A stretch of DNA of 64,000 nt from Candidatus Rifleibacteriota bacterium (GTDB taxonomy: Bacteria; Muiribacteriota; Ozemobacteria; Ozemobacterales; Ozemobacteraceae). Below the pieces are notes generated by a model. It worked only from the letters and a program-made list of their open reading frames with translations, did not search any database and was not told where the DNA came from. The position numbers and the translations under genes are program-made. Position 1 is the first letter of the stretch, and every line of letters starts with the position of its first letter. The stretch lies in contig JADFZL010000001.1 in the NCBI GenBank assembly GCA_015232575.1, forward strand, positions 248,001 to 312,000, given 5' to 3'. Of this stretch, positions 28,901 to 36,577 are shown one piece after another.

Positions 28901-31162
28901 GAACCAGAAACCAATGTAGAAAGCAAATATCAGGCAGACTAAAGTATAAAAATGCAGAGAATTATCGGAATTCAGTAAATTCTTTCCAACCCAGAGCCAG
29001 ATGAGGAAAAAGCTGAATAATCCGGAGAATGCGAACCACTTGCCGCCGTAAACTTCTCTGTATGCCTGGAATGCGATGATAATATTTATATAAAACAGCA
29101 GGGAGAAAGCATAAAATGGGCTGTCACCAGCTTTCAAAGTTCCGAAAAGCAGGTATACAAAAGCTGAAGACAACAGCGGAAATAAATAGCCGGAAAACCT
29201 CACATAAATATCGTTTGCTGAGAGAGCTGGCTGAGGTGAGGAGAACGGTTGAAATGATCGTGATGAATAGAGCGTTTGAGATGAATTGAGTGAAAGAGAT
29301 GGTTTTAGCGCTTGAGATGGATTGAATGATTGTGATGGATTGAGCGTTTGTGATGAATTGAACGTTTGAGATGATTCAATTGATTGAGATGGCTTGGAGA
29401 ATGTGTGTTGAGATTCATCATGGAGAGCCAGCGAAGAGGCGGTATTTAATCGGAGCCAGTTTTGAACGAATGAAAATATCGGGAAAAACGCAAAAGCAAG
29501 TATTGCCAGTATATAATTATTACCTGTCAGATAATAGTTTGCAAAAATCAGCAGTTGAAGGTAAACAGCCGCCTGTGATGCAGCAAAGATTTCGGCACCA
29601 CGCACTTCCTTCAGGGAGCCCCAAAAGGTCGGGAAATTCAACAGAAATACAAATGGTAGAATTAGTACAAGTTTATCCTGAATCGGCCATACTGTAAGCA
29701 GGTAGACAGAAAACCAGTTGGAGAAAAGCGACGTAAAAAGGCTGGAATTAAGCGGCTGGATTTCATCCGGGAAACGTTTTCTGATTATTTGAGACACAAA
29801 CATGAAAAAGAAAGAAAACCACAAAAATACAATCATTCCGGTATGAATTTTTTCGACGGCAAAGTATTTATTTACCCAGCCGAATTCCATCATCAGCGTG
29901 CCAATTGAGCTGAGGCATACCAGAGAACCCCAGCCTTTGCGATATACAACAGCCGCTAATCCGCAGTTTAAAAGGGTAATATATGAAAATAGTCCAAGTG
30001 GATTATCGCTGCCGGTGCTCAAAATGGGCGGTGTCAGGAAACCGCCTATCAGACCGAGAATTGCAACGAACCGTGAATCAAGTTTCACTGCCAGAAGAAA
30101 AGATACAATGGTTACGCTTACCAACGCAGCAAGAGTTGAATGGGTGCCAAAATATCCATATAATTTTGCTGCAACGGAATCGGCATAAAGAATTGCAACA
30201 CCTGCTGCACAAAGGCTTTGAACTGTAAGGGCATAACCCTTTCTGCTCAGGATAAGCCCACCCGAAATTGATGCTGCACCGAGAACAAAACCGATAACCA
30301 GGCGCATTCCAATAGTTAACCAGTCGTTATCAATCGAAAGTTTAACGAAATATGCCATTCCGAGAAAAAATGCGAATCCACCGAGCCAGGCAAACAACTT
30401 AACTCCGAGGAAATTTTCGAAATCGAAATTTTTCCACTTTGAAATAATCGATGAATCTGGTTCCTCTTCAGGAGAAGTTGATTCAGTCTCAAACTTTTTA
30501 GTCGCAAACGAATCGGCATCGGAATGAATTTCGGGACGAGAACCTAAATCAGAGGCATCAGAAGATAAGGAATTCGATGGCAATTCTGAAGAAGGCTCAA
30601 AAATACGTTCCGTAATTGGCTCGGAAATCTTCTCTGGAAATGGTTTTGAAAGAGGTTCCGAAAGAGATTCCGAAAGAGGTTCTGAAGTAACTTCAGACAT
30701 TGGGTGAGTTGCCTGTCCTGAAAGTGATTCGCTAAGGCTGGAAGGAACTTCATTCAAATCATGAAGCACCTCTGTGACGGTCTTTGAAGAACTGGCTGAA
30801 TCTAAGGCGGTTGCATCATCTTCTGTCTGCCGACCAAACGAAATTTCTTCTTCTTTAACATCTTTGAGAGTTTCCTCAGTATTGAGAATTGGGCGTTCAG
30901 ATGAAGCTTCGGAAGTTGTCTTGAATGTTTTTATTTCAAGATCTTTGATGCGGTCTTCGAATCGAAGAATGCGATAAAATAATTTGTCAAAACGTTTATC
31001 AAGGCGTTCGAACTTTTTCTCGATTTCATCAGAAAGATCGTCAACTTTCTTCGAGTCAGAAAAAAAATAATTCAAAACTCCAAATTTTTTGAGGACGGCA
31101 AAAGTTCCTAAAAAAAGCAATATTTGAGTCAATGTTGTCATCTCAATCACACTTTCTTTCAT
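25955..31162 (-). CDS. Giant DUF2339-type polytopic membrane protein
   Basis: 1735 residues, far longer than most DUF2339 members. Order: one N-terminal hydrophobic segment, a charged coiled-coil stretch (about 25-75), a Ser/Glu/Pro-rich linker with SEPLSE-like repeats (about 120-220), then dozens of membrane helices to the C-terminus. FENFLGVKLFAWLGGFAFFLG and the following helices are the recognisable family start. A second Ser-rich insert near residue 600 is made of SSQTFNPSQ-like units, matched by DNA repeats at about 29240-29400. Function of the family is unknown; a cell-envelope role is likely. ATG 31162 has no clear ribosome-binding site; ATG 31141 is possible. Confidence 0.78.
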   Translation of the reverse strand: MKESVIEMTTLTQILLFLGTFAVLKKFGVLNYFFSDSKKVDDLSDEIEKKFERLDKRFDKLFYRILRFEDRIKDLEIKTFKTTSEASSERPILNTEETLKDVKEEEISFGRQTEDDATALDSASSSKTVTEVLHDLNEVPSSLSESLSGQATHPMSEVTSEPLSESLSEPLSKPFPEKISEPITERIFEPSSELPSNSLSSDASDLGSRPEIHSDADSFATKKFETESTSPEEEPDSSIISKWKNFDFENFLGVKLFAWLGGFAFFLGMAYFVKLSIDNDWLTIGMRLVIGFVLGAASISGGLILSRKGYALTVQSLCAAGVAILYADSVAAKLYGYFGTHSTLAALVSVTIVSFLLAVKLDSRFVAILGLIGGFLTPPILSTGSDNPLGLFSYITLLNCGLAAVVYRKGWGSLVCLSSIGTLMMEFGWVNKYFAVEKIHTGMIVFLWFSFFFMFVSQIIRKRFPDEIQPLNSSLFTSLFSNWFSVYLLTVWPIQDKLVLILPFVFLLNFPTFWGSLKEVRGAEIFAASQAAVYLQLLIFANYYLTGNNYILAILAFAFFPIFSFVQNWLRLNTASSLALHDESQHTFSKPSQSIESSQTFNSSQTLNPSQSFNPSQALKPSLSLNSSQTLYSSRSFQPFSSPQPALSANDIYVRFSGYLFPLLSSAFVYLLFGTLKAGDSPFYAFSLLFYINIIIAFQAYREVYGGKWFAFSGLFSFFLIWLWVGKNLLNSDNSLHFYTLVCLIFAFYIGFWFFARKKQDLSSAIMITAQFAPLISLSFVAFLMKDECFRNNTVLIFGMMFLFDIAGIVLAHLTKSSGLIHKCTSFASFFLTWYWNFQSGSLTDRFYSSWLIFLLLPTVHFASSFFFRRSPESSSDDIAGSPDDIAVSARWMPLLSMSFVGWMMLNRVSSDMPGMTFSLLVLLMISIAWQAWHDSKASGVHAASSAVVFVILWIWELNRYGVNHWISWTAFFLVPLFYTALLIYKQKKSQPDKPCDGQPAIASATKIDWRFAFPARIFPIFSMSYVLLQIMSPDYPNSPAFSLTLLVLLDLISACQTLYDDASRPWNLAASVVSSLLVLIWINTSASESNLSTGLVFLVIFALIHSALPILIQKMRPTAQPYLAGYLFAPLMMILLLVPVLNHTSVSFIVFPAVILLNVLSLIAAWIMAWLWAGLGMMIISMIIFGSWAFRTHNTFELFSLFGMELIVVIGFQIWGLFCATKSVFSFEALKNMSRKIFGIDSDSMFEEQMCSLTNPDRMNLVFLPALSAFLPFVFLISLVIHLKNPDPNLIFGFALLMTVLLLRLVNLLKLDILCSIAFICVAFVEFAWKSVQVTPGNAGITTLWYTLFWLVFFAYPFIWKQKLVDKFHPWLVSSLGGVIQFYLLHELISAQFGNRFIGFLPLTMAFPNYFWGMLKQLSLKTLSISALISALNSLTQSPSALHANSSSNSTPAVDNFSSTSSNNSLHLSSKISSEAEKAELTEPASSSAEFSDPLLITRLALYGGVTLFFLTAVFPVQFDREWLTLGWSLEGAALLWLFAKLRKNALMYLGVALLLISFARLGINAEVFNYYPRIESSFFNWFLYAYSVCAAALIAGAWFLPDDSAKIFNVKIKPLLYFLGVILLFMLLNIEIANHFSTGSIIKFNFSGNIAQSMGYSLGWSLFALLLLSAGIKTGKRGAILGSLGLLTVTILKVFLMDLWSLKGPYKVASLMGLAVTLIVVSFLYQHYFPKKK

Positions 31163-31364
31163 TTATGAGATCGTAATTCAGAGCTCATTACCAAATGGTT
31201 ATTCTAGTTGTACCTTTACGGAATAATTCATATTTGAAAGCAATTTTAGTATAGCACACTCATTTCTCTGTAACAATTTTAAAATGTATCTTCGAAATAA
31301 ATGAAGCCGCATCTACTCAATCAAAGCTCATTGAAGAATTGATCAATAAACCACTGTATTGTTA

Positions 31365-31389
31365 CGGTCGCAATAAATTGCGCCCCTAC
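31365..31389 (-). repeat. REP-like palindrome GTAGGGGCGCAATTTATTGC
   Basis: On the minus strand a 25-base palindromic sequence with arms GGGGCGCAAT and ATTGCG(A)CC. A relative with compensating changes lies at 57728-57752. Confidence 0.5.
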
Positions 31390-31488
31390 AAATATTTTCA
31401 TCAGTGAAAACAAACGAAAGTTATCGTAAAAAGCAGTATCTTCTCAATAATCAGGGATAACTTCTTAAATGGAACCACTTATTCCACA

Positions 31489-31554
31489 TGTCATCTCGAC
31501 CGAAGGGAAAGATCGCCGCAGGTTTTATGATTTCTCCCTTCGGTCGAAATGACA
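31489..31554. repeat. Palindromic interspersed repeat, core copy B
   Basis: TGTCATCTCGACCGAAGGGA at the left faces the inverse of TGTCATTTCGACCGAAGGGA at the right, an almost perfect 20-base inverted repeat. It is the most symmetric copy of the family seen at 24922, 45941, 59782 and 61875. Confidence 0.7.
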
Positions 31555-31615
31555 AAAATGAGCAGGAAGTTTCCCATAATTATTGAAATATCACAAAAAA
31601 AGTTGAAAAAAGTGC

Positions 31616-31642
31616 TAAAGTTTTTTGCCACAATGCCGATAA
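31616..31642 (+). promoter_or_regulatory. Perfect sigma-28 (FliA-type) promoter consensus
   Basis: TAAAGTTT at 31616-31623, an 11-base spacer and GCCGATAA at 31635-31642. This is the enterobacterial FliA consensus with every base matched and the correct spacing. Predicted transcription starts near 31650, giving a leader of about 70 bases before the EF-hand-type gene at 31718. No other such site was found by eye in the window. Confidence 0.7.
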
Positions 31643-31717
31643 TATTTAGGGGAAGTGTTTTTTTTCAAGGAAGAAAGATAAAGAAAATTCATAATTTATG
31701 CTCAAGGAGGAGCAAAT

Positions 31718-32824
31718 ATGGATAATTCCATTTTCACTTACAATAGTTCTTCGCGTTTAAATTTTTCAATGACTCAGATCAGATCAGATTCCAATCTGAA
31801 TTCAGGCTCATCAGGTGCTGCAAATTCCAAAGGAAACGATATCGAAGACGACCTGGTCGAATTTTCTCCGGCAGCACAGATTAAAAGCACGATTGAACAG
31901 CTTCGAAAAACAAGCAGTTCTGATGGCAGCATGACTATTACACTCAATAACGCGGGCGATGGCGAAGCCGCCGCACCATCTTATGGAATCAACGACCCGA
32001 AGCTTGAATATGAACTTGACATGATCCTTAGAATGATTGCATCTGACGATGAAGAATACAACCGTCTGAAAGAACATTTTCAGAACTTTCTTTCCGGCAC
32101 ACGAGGCTCAAATGGCATGCCCAGCACAAATGGAAATACCAATGCTTCGCAATCTGAATCCAAAGTAAAAATTGAATTTTCGAAAATTGAAGGACGGCTT
32201 GTTGCAACTGAAGTAACCGTCAATGGTGAAAGTGCAGAGCTTAACCAGAATAATGAAAGTCTGCAAATTTCTCAGAATGTCCAGACTTCCCAGACAACTC
32301 AAATTTCTCAAAATAGCCAGACCACAGCGGTTGACCCACTTGTTCTTGACCTTAACGGTAGCGGAATAAACCTTACTTCGGCTGATGATGGTGCAATATT
32401 TGACATCGACGGTGACGGCAGCCTCGACAAAACTGCCTGGGTGCAAGGCGATACCGCTCTTCTTGTTTATGATGAAAATGAAAACGGAACAATTGACAAC
32501 GGAAAAGAACTGTTCGGAGACCAAAACGGTGAGGCAAACGGTTTTGAAGAGCTGAAAAAATACGACGACAATGGCGACAATGTAATTGATAATAAGGACA
32601 AAATTTTCAACGCGCTCAAAGTATATCGTGATCTGAACGGCGACAGAAAAATTGGACAAAATGAGCTCACAAGCTTATCTGGAACTGGCATCGAAAAACT
32701 GAATCTGAATTTCCAGGCATCAAGCCAATCAGCAAACGGAAACTCTATCATTCTGACCGGCAACTACGTAACCACCGACGGAAAAACCCGCCAACTCGCC
32801 GACGCATTATTCAAAGTAGCGTAA
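31718..32824 (+). CDS. EF-hand/RTX-like calcium-binding protein
   Basis: 368 residues, ATG behind AAGGAGGA. No signal peptide. The N-terminal 200 residues are polar and low-complexity (Ser/Asn/Gln-rich, with SQTTQISQNSQTT before residue 205). From 206 a domain starts with DPLVLDLNGSGI, seen in many large RTX-type exported proteins. Calcium-binding loops follow: DIDGDGSLD (229), DENENGTID (252), DDNGDNVID (283) and DLNGDRKIGQNE (305, a full EF-hand loop). Export by a signal-less route is plausible but unproven. Expression from the sigma-28 site upstream suggests a link to motility or surface behaviour. Confidence 0.65.
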   Translation: MDNSIFTYNSSSRLNFSMTQIRSDSNLNSGSSGAANSKGNDIEDDLVEFSPAAQIKSTIEQLRKTSSSDGSMTITLNNAGDGEAAAPSYGINDPKLEYELDMILRMIASDDEEYNRLKEHFQNFLSGTRGSNGMPSTNGNTNASQSESKVKIEFSKIEGRLVATEVTVNGESAELNQNNESLQISQNVQTSQTTQISQNSQTTAVDPLVLDLNGSGINLTSADDGAIFDIDGDGSLDKTAWVQGDTALLVYDENENGTIDNGKELFGDQNGEANGFEELKKYDDNGDNVIDNKDKIFNALKVYRDLNGDRKIGQNELTSLSGTGIEKLNLNFQASSQSANGNSIILTGNYVTTDGKTRQLADALFKVA

Positions 32825-32896
32825 TAGCCGTATCTGAAGAACAAAATCACGTAGAGACGCGGTGAAAAGGAGGCGCTGTGAAAGGCTAAAGAGAGG

Positions 32897-33505
32897 TTAT
32901 TTCCGTGAGGAGCCGAAAACTTTCCGGAGATCTATTTCCAGGCCAGGAAGTACATTTACAGTAGCTTTTGCATTTCCGATGTAAATGCGCTTCTGAATGT
33001 ATTCATCGCATTTGTCAGAGTTCTCATTTTTGGGAAATTCAAAAACTTGCAGCATATTCTCATCAGGATAAATAACCCAGTATTCTTTGACCTTGTGTTT
33101 CTCATAAAGAGCGGTTTTAATTATAAGATCCTTCCTTCTCGTCGAAGGTGAAAGAATCTCAACAATCCAGTCCGGTGCTCCGCGACATCCTTTTTCATCA
33201 ATTTTGTCTTCGTCGCATACAACAAGAATATCCGGCTGAACAACTGTAGTGGTTTCATCGTCGCTTTGATTTTTTTCTGGAAGACGTACATCAAAAGGAG
33301 CGTGAAAGACCATGCAAGGCTTTCCCTCAAGGAAGTTGTATATTTTATTGAAGAGAGAACCAGATATTTCCTGATGGCGAGTGCAAGGCGCCGGAGTCAT
33401 GTTGTACAATTCTCCTAAGATGACTTCCCACCTTTCCTCTGCCGGAAAAGAAGAAATATCCGAATATGTATATTCTCGATTTTCAATCTTTTTTGCAATA
33501 TCCAT
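32897..33505 (-). CDS. Uma2 family (DUF820) nuclease-fold protein
   Basis: 202 residues, typical length. The PD-(D/E)XK-like core is visible as VVQPDILVVCD, then WIVEILSPSTRRKD, where Asp and Glu plus a following Lys form the expected site, and YEKHKVKEYWVIYP. The family is abundant in bacteria; its biological role is not settled. It stands alone, convergent with the EF-hand gene. Confidence 0.85.
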   Translation of the reverse strand: MDIAKKIENREYTYSDISSFPAEERWEVILGELYNMTPAPCTRHQEISGSLFNKIYNFLEGKPCMVFHAPFDVRLPEKNQSDDETTTVVQPDILVVCDEDKIDEKGCRGAPDWIVEILSPSTRRKDLIIKTALYEKHKVKEYWVIYPDENMLQVFEFPKNENSDKCDEYIQKRIYIGNAKATVNVLPGLEIDLRKVFGSSRK

Positions 33506-33543
33506 CGCTGCCCCTCTAAATTTATTAGATATCGTCTCTACAA

Positions 33544-35709
33544 TTATTTCTTAACTGAAGTTATGATTTGTCTGATGAATTTGTCGTAAGAGGAATCGTG
33601 GTCGGTTGGAAGAAGTGCCTGGACGATAAGAAGTGTTTCAGACGCAAAGCAGACGTAGTCTTTCTGAACGAATGGTCTGCCGAAAGCTTCGAGACGCCAT
33701 TTCATTGTCCAGGTTTCCCAGATTGAGAGAGTCAGCGAAGCCGGATCAGATACTCCGCGAAGTGAAAGTTCGGAATTTTTGAGAATGCTGTTTGTTCTGT
33801 TTTCGGAATATTCCTTTATCAGCTCATCTTGAGATTCATACCAGTCGCCGAGAATAAAGTCAATTTTTTCACCGATCGGCCCGGTGAGTGAAAATTTCAG
33901 ACCTTCTTCAGCTTTTACATCAGCTAATATCCAATTCTGAGGAACGCCTATTTTGTAGCCTTCAGAAGCAATTGTCGTCTCTTTGAAATTTTTTGAAAAG
34001 AGATAAGGCAATTCATTCTGTCTGTCAGGAAAATTCATCGCCAGATAAGCAACAAAAGCAGCCGTGGCAAGCCAGGAAACAAAAGTAGCAATCAGTTTCA
34101 AAATTGTATTACCAACGGCAAGTCTTGCTGCAAGTCCCGCAACGAATCCTCCAAGCATTCCGCCGATGTGAGCGCCGTTGTCAACGCCCTTTTCGAAGAA
34201 TCCGATAAAAATATTCAGGAAAATGATAAACAGCAACGCCGAGAATTTGCTTTTTCCGGCAGATTGTACATTTTTTTCTGTTTGAAATATTTCTATGGCA
34301 AAAGACGCTGTCAACAGCCCGAGAACTGCGCCAGATACTCCCACAGAGATTCCGGGGTGTGTGTAAATTGTCGCCAGACTTCCGCATAAGCCGGAAAAAA
34401 GAAAAATCCCGAAAAAGATTCCAGAGCCGGAATATTTTTCGAGTGATGGTGCGATATAAAAAAGCGCAAGCAGATTCATCAGGAAGTGAACCCATCCCAT
34501 GTGAAGGAAGAGGCATGAAAATAGTCTGAAATATTCTCCATTTTTAACAAGAATCGCGTTATTAGCACCTGACAGCACAAGGTCGCCAATATCAAAAGAG
34601 TTTCCGAAATGTGTCTGAGCGATAAAACCTGCCACAACAAGAAAAATAACGGCATAGCTCGCAAATACGGGTCCGGTGGGAACTTCAAAATTTCCTTTAT
34701 GCGCCTTGATTTTTTCGAGCAGTGATTCTCTGTATTTCAACCTTACTTCATCAAGCGAAGGAAGAATGTTTTCCATAAAGTTTTCGCGCTTTTTAAGCAA
34801 CTCGTCATACCTCTGACGAATTCCGTCCTGCCAGTTGTCAGGATAAAATTCCATATCCTGCGAATCAAGAACTGACTTCATTATGGTAACGCCTTCATCA
34901 AGTTTTCCTGAATTGAAAACAGTCATTCCTTTCCAGAAATCTTTTATAAGCGGCGGCAACGGCGGAAGAGCAGGTTCTTTTTCAACCAGGTCGTCGTAAT
35001 CTTCTTTCCAGCCAAGAAATGAAAACAGAACTAATCTCGAAACAACGATACTATCGAGAAAATAACGGCTCGTTTCAGAGTTTTTTCTTTCTTCGAGTAT
35101 AGATTGAGCATGAACAGCATCGGCGAAGCGTCCGGTTTCAAGCAGACTGCGCGCAACAAAAATCAGTTCTTCTGTTGTACAGTCAATTATAGATTTTTCA
35201 GGTGGAAGCAGCTCTGCAAGGATGTTCGAAAATTTCCGCTGGAAAATATATAACTGCGCAAGAAAAACTCTTGTAAGGCCATCAAAAGGGTCGCCTCGGC
35301 CCAGAAGGCTTTTGACATTACGTTCTGAAGTTTCTGGTTCATCAAAGAATGGCTGAAGAGCGGTTGCCAGATCGAGGATGTGCTGATTTATTTCGGTCCA
35401 TGCAAAAAGCGATTTGGCTTTTGCGTACCATTCGATTTCATCGAAGCGCTGCTCAAGAAGAAGCATTTCAATGCGTTTCTGGAAAATATACGGCAGAATA
35501 ACAACAAGAAAAATAAGCAGAACGGAAAAAAATATCGACTTCAAGCCATCCTGGTCGAATTTCAGGGATAAAATCATAAAAACCAGAATCCCTGTCAGTT
35601 GCCCGAGATAGCTTTTGTACAGACGCATTCCCCTTGAGGAAAGGGAAAAAATCATGAATGCGACATTCGCAATCAGAAAATACATCAATAATTTATACGA
35701 AATATCCAT
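33544..35709 (-). CDS. Large rhomboid intramembrane serine protease
   Basis: 721 residues. Two N-terminal membrane helices (about 7-75), a helical TPR-like soluble region (about 85-340), then the six-helix rhomboid core. The core has LFLHMGWVHFLMN (His403, His408, Asn412), catalytic Ser459 in SVGVSGAVLG and His514 in NGAHIGGMLGG, so it should be active. A final helix and a soluble C-terminal domain of about 150 residues follow. Rhomboids cut membrane proteins within the bilayer. The N- and C-terminal domains are unusual and probably select substrates. It ends a minus-strand run after ispH, 9 bases downstream. Confidence 0.88.
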   Translation of the reverse strand: MDISYKLLMYFLIANVAFMIFSLSSRGMRLYKSYLGQLTGILVFMILSLKFDQDGLKSIFFSVLLIFLVVILPYIFQKRIEMLLLEQRFDEIEWYAKAKSLFAWTEINQHILDLATALQPFFDEPETSERNVKSLLGRGDPFDGLTRVFLAQLYIFQRKFSNILAELLPPEKSIIDCTTEELIFVARSLLETGRFADAVHAQSILEERKNSETSRYFLDSIVVSRLVLFSFLGWKEDYDDLVEKEPALPPLPPLIKDFWKGMTVFNSGKLDEGVTIMKSVLDSQDMEFYPDNWQDGIRQRYDELLKKRENFMENILPSLDEVRLKYRESLLEKIKAHKGNFEVPTGPVFASYAVIFLVVAGFIAQTHFGNSFDIGDLVLSGANNAILVKNGEYFRLFSCLFLHMGWVHFLMNLLALFYIAPSLEKYSGSGIFFGIFLFSGLCGSLATIYTHPGISVGVSGAVLGLLTASFAIEIFQTEKNVQSAGKSKFSALLFIIFLNIFIGFFEKGVDNGAHIGGMLGGFVAGLAARLAVGNTILKLIATFVSWLATAAFVAYLAMNFPDRQNELPYLFSKNFKETTIASEGYKIGVPQNWILADVKAEEGLKFSLTGPIGEKIDFILGDWYESQDELIKEYSENRTNSILKNSELSLRGVSDPASLTLSIWETWTMKWRLEAFGRPFVQKDYVCFASETLLIVQALLPTDHDSSYDKFIRQIITSVKK

Positions 35710-35718
35710 AAAACAATG

Positions 35719-36576
35719 TTAAACCACATTTCCGCATTTGTAAAGCTTTTCCCTAACCTGTTCAATGACTTCCAATGGAGTTGAAGCGCCGGCAGAGATT
35801 CCGACAACTGAGTCTTTCTTAAACCACGAACCTTCGATCTGTTCGGAAGATTCGATATGATGTGTCTGTACACCAACGGAAGCGCTTAATTCGGCCAGAC
35901 GCGTTGTATTTGCCGATTCCCGACCGCCTACGACAAGCATTACATCTACTTCCCGTGCCAGCTTTAATGTGGCTGCCTGGCGATTGGTAGAAACATCACA
36001 TATTGTATTGTACACATCCACGTGTCTGAATTTTTCTACCAGGAAATCAACTACATTTCTGAGTTTATCGATATGAATCGTGGTCTGGCAGAGAACCGCA
36101 ATTTTTGTGTCGCGTTTCATCTTTTCGAGCTCTGCCTGTGCTTCAGATGCATTTTGTACAACAGCGCCTTCGCGGTTTGTGTAACTGAAAATGCCTTCTA
36201 CTTCTGCGTGTCCACGGTCTCCGACGATCATTACCCTGAATTTTTCTGCTGAAAGTTTTTCTGCAATATTCTGAGCATATTTTACATTCGGACAGGTTGT
36301 ATCTACGATTGAAAGTCCGCGCGCTGAAGCAGCCTGATAAGTTTCTTTTGTTGCGCCATGTGATCTAATTACAAGCCAGCCATCGCTTGCGTCATTGATT
36401 CGGGATATTTTCTTAACACCAGCCTTTTCGAGTTCATCAACAACAGTCGGGTTATGGATGAGATTTCCGAGAATATAGATCGGTTTCTTTCCTGATACAA
36501 TCATTGCCCGGACCATATCAACAGCCCGTTTTACACCAAAACAGAATCCGGAATATTCAGCGAGAATTATTTTCAT
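35719..36576 (-). CDS. ispH: 4-hydroxy-3-methylbut-2-enyl diphosphate reductase
   Basis: 285 residues from ATG 36576, one base after the ptsI stop; the frame runs further but over the ptsI 3' end. The three iron-sulfur cysteines are in GFCFGVKRAV (Cys12), VDTTCPNVK and YNTICDVST. The enzyme makes IPP and DMAPP in the last MEP step. The rest of the pathway (ispD, ispE, ispF, dxr) is 22 kb away in this window. Its position behind the PTS genes suggests translation coupled to ptsI. Confidence 0.95.
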   Translation of the reverse strand: MKIILAEYSGFCFGVKRAVDMVRAMIVSGKKPIYILGNLIHNPTVVDELEKAGVKKISRINDASDGWLVIRSHGATKETYQAASARGLSIVDTTCPNVKYAQNIAEKLSAEKFRVMIVGDRGHAEVEGIFSYTNREGAVVQNASEAQAELEKMKRDTKIAVLCQTTIHIDKLRNVVDFLVEKFRHVDVYNTICDVSTNRQAATLKLAREVDVMLVVGGRESANTTRLAELSASVGVQTHHIESSEQIEGSWFKKDSVVGISAGASTPLEVIEQVREKLYKCGNVV

Positions 36577-36577
36577 A

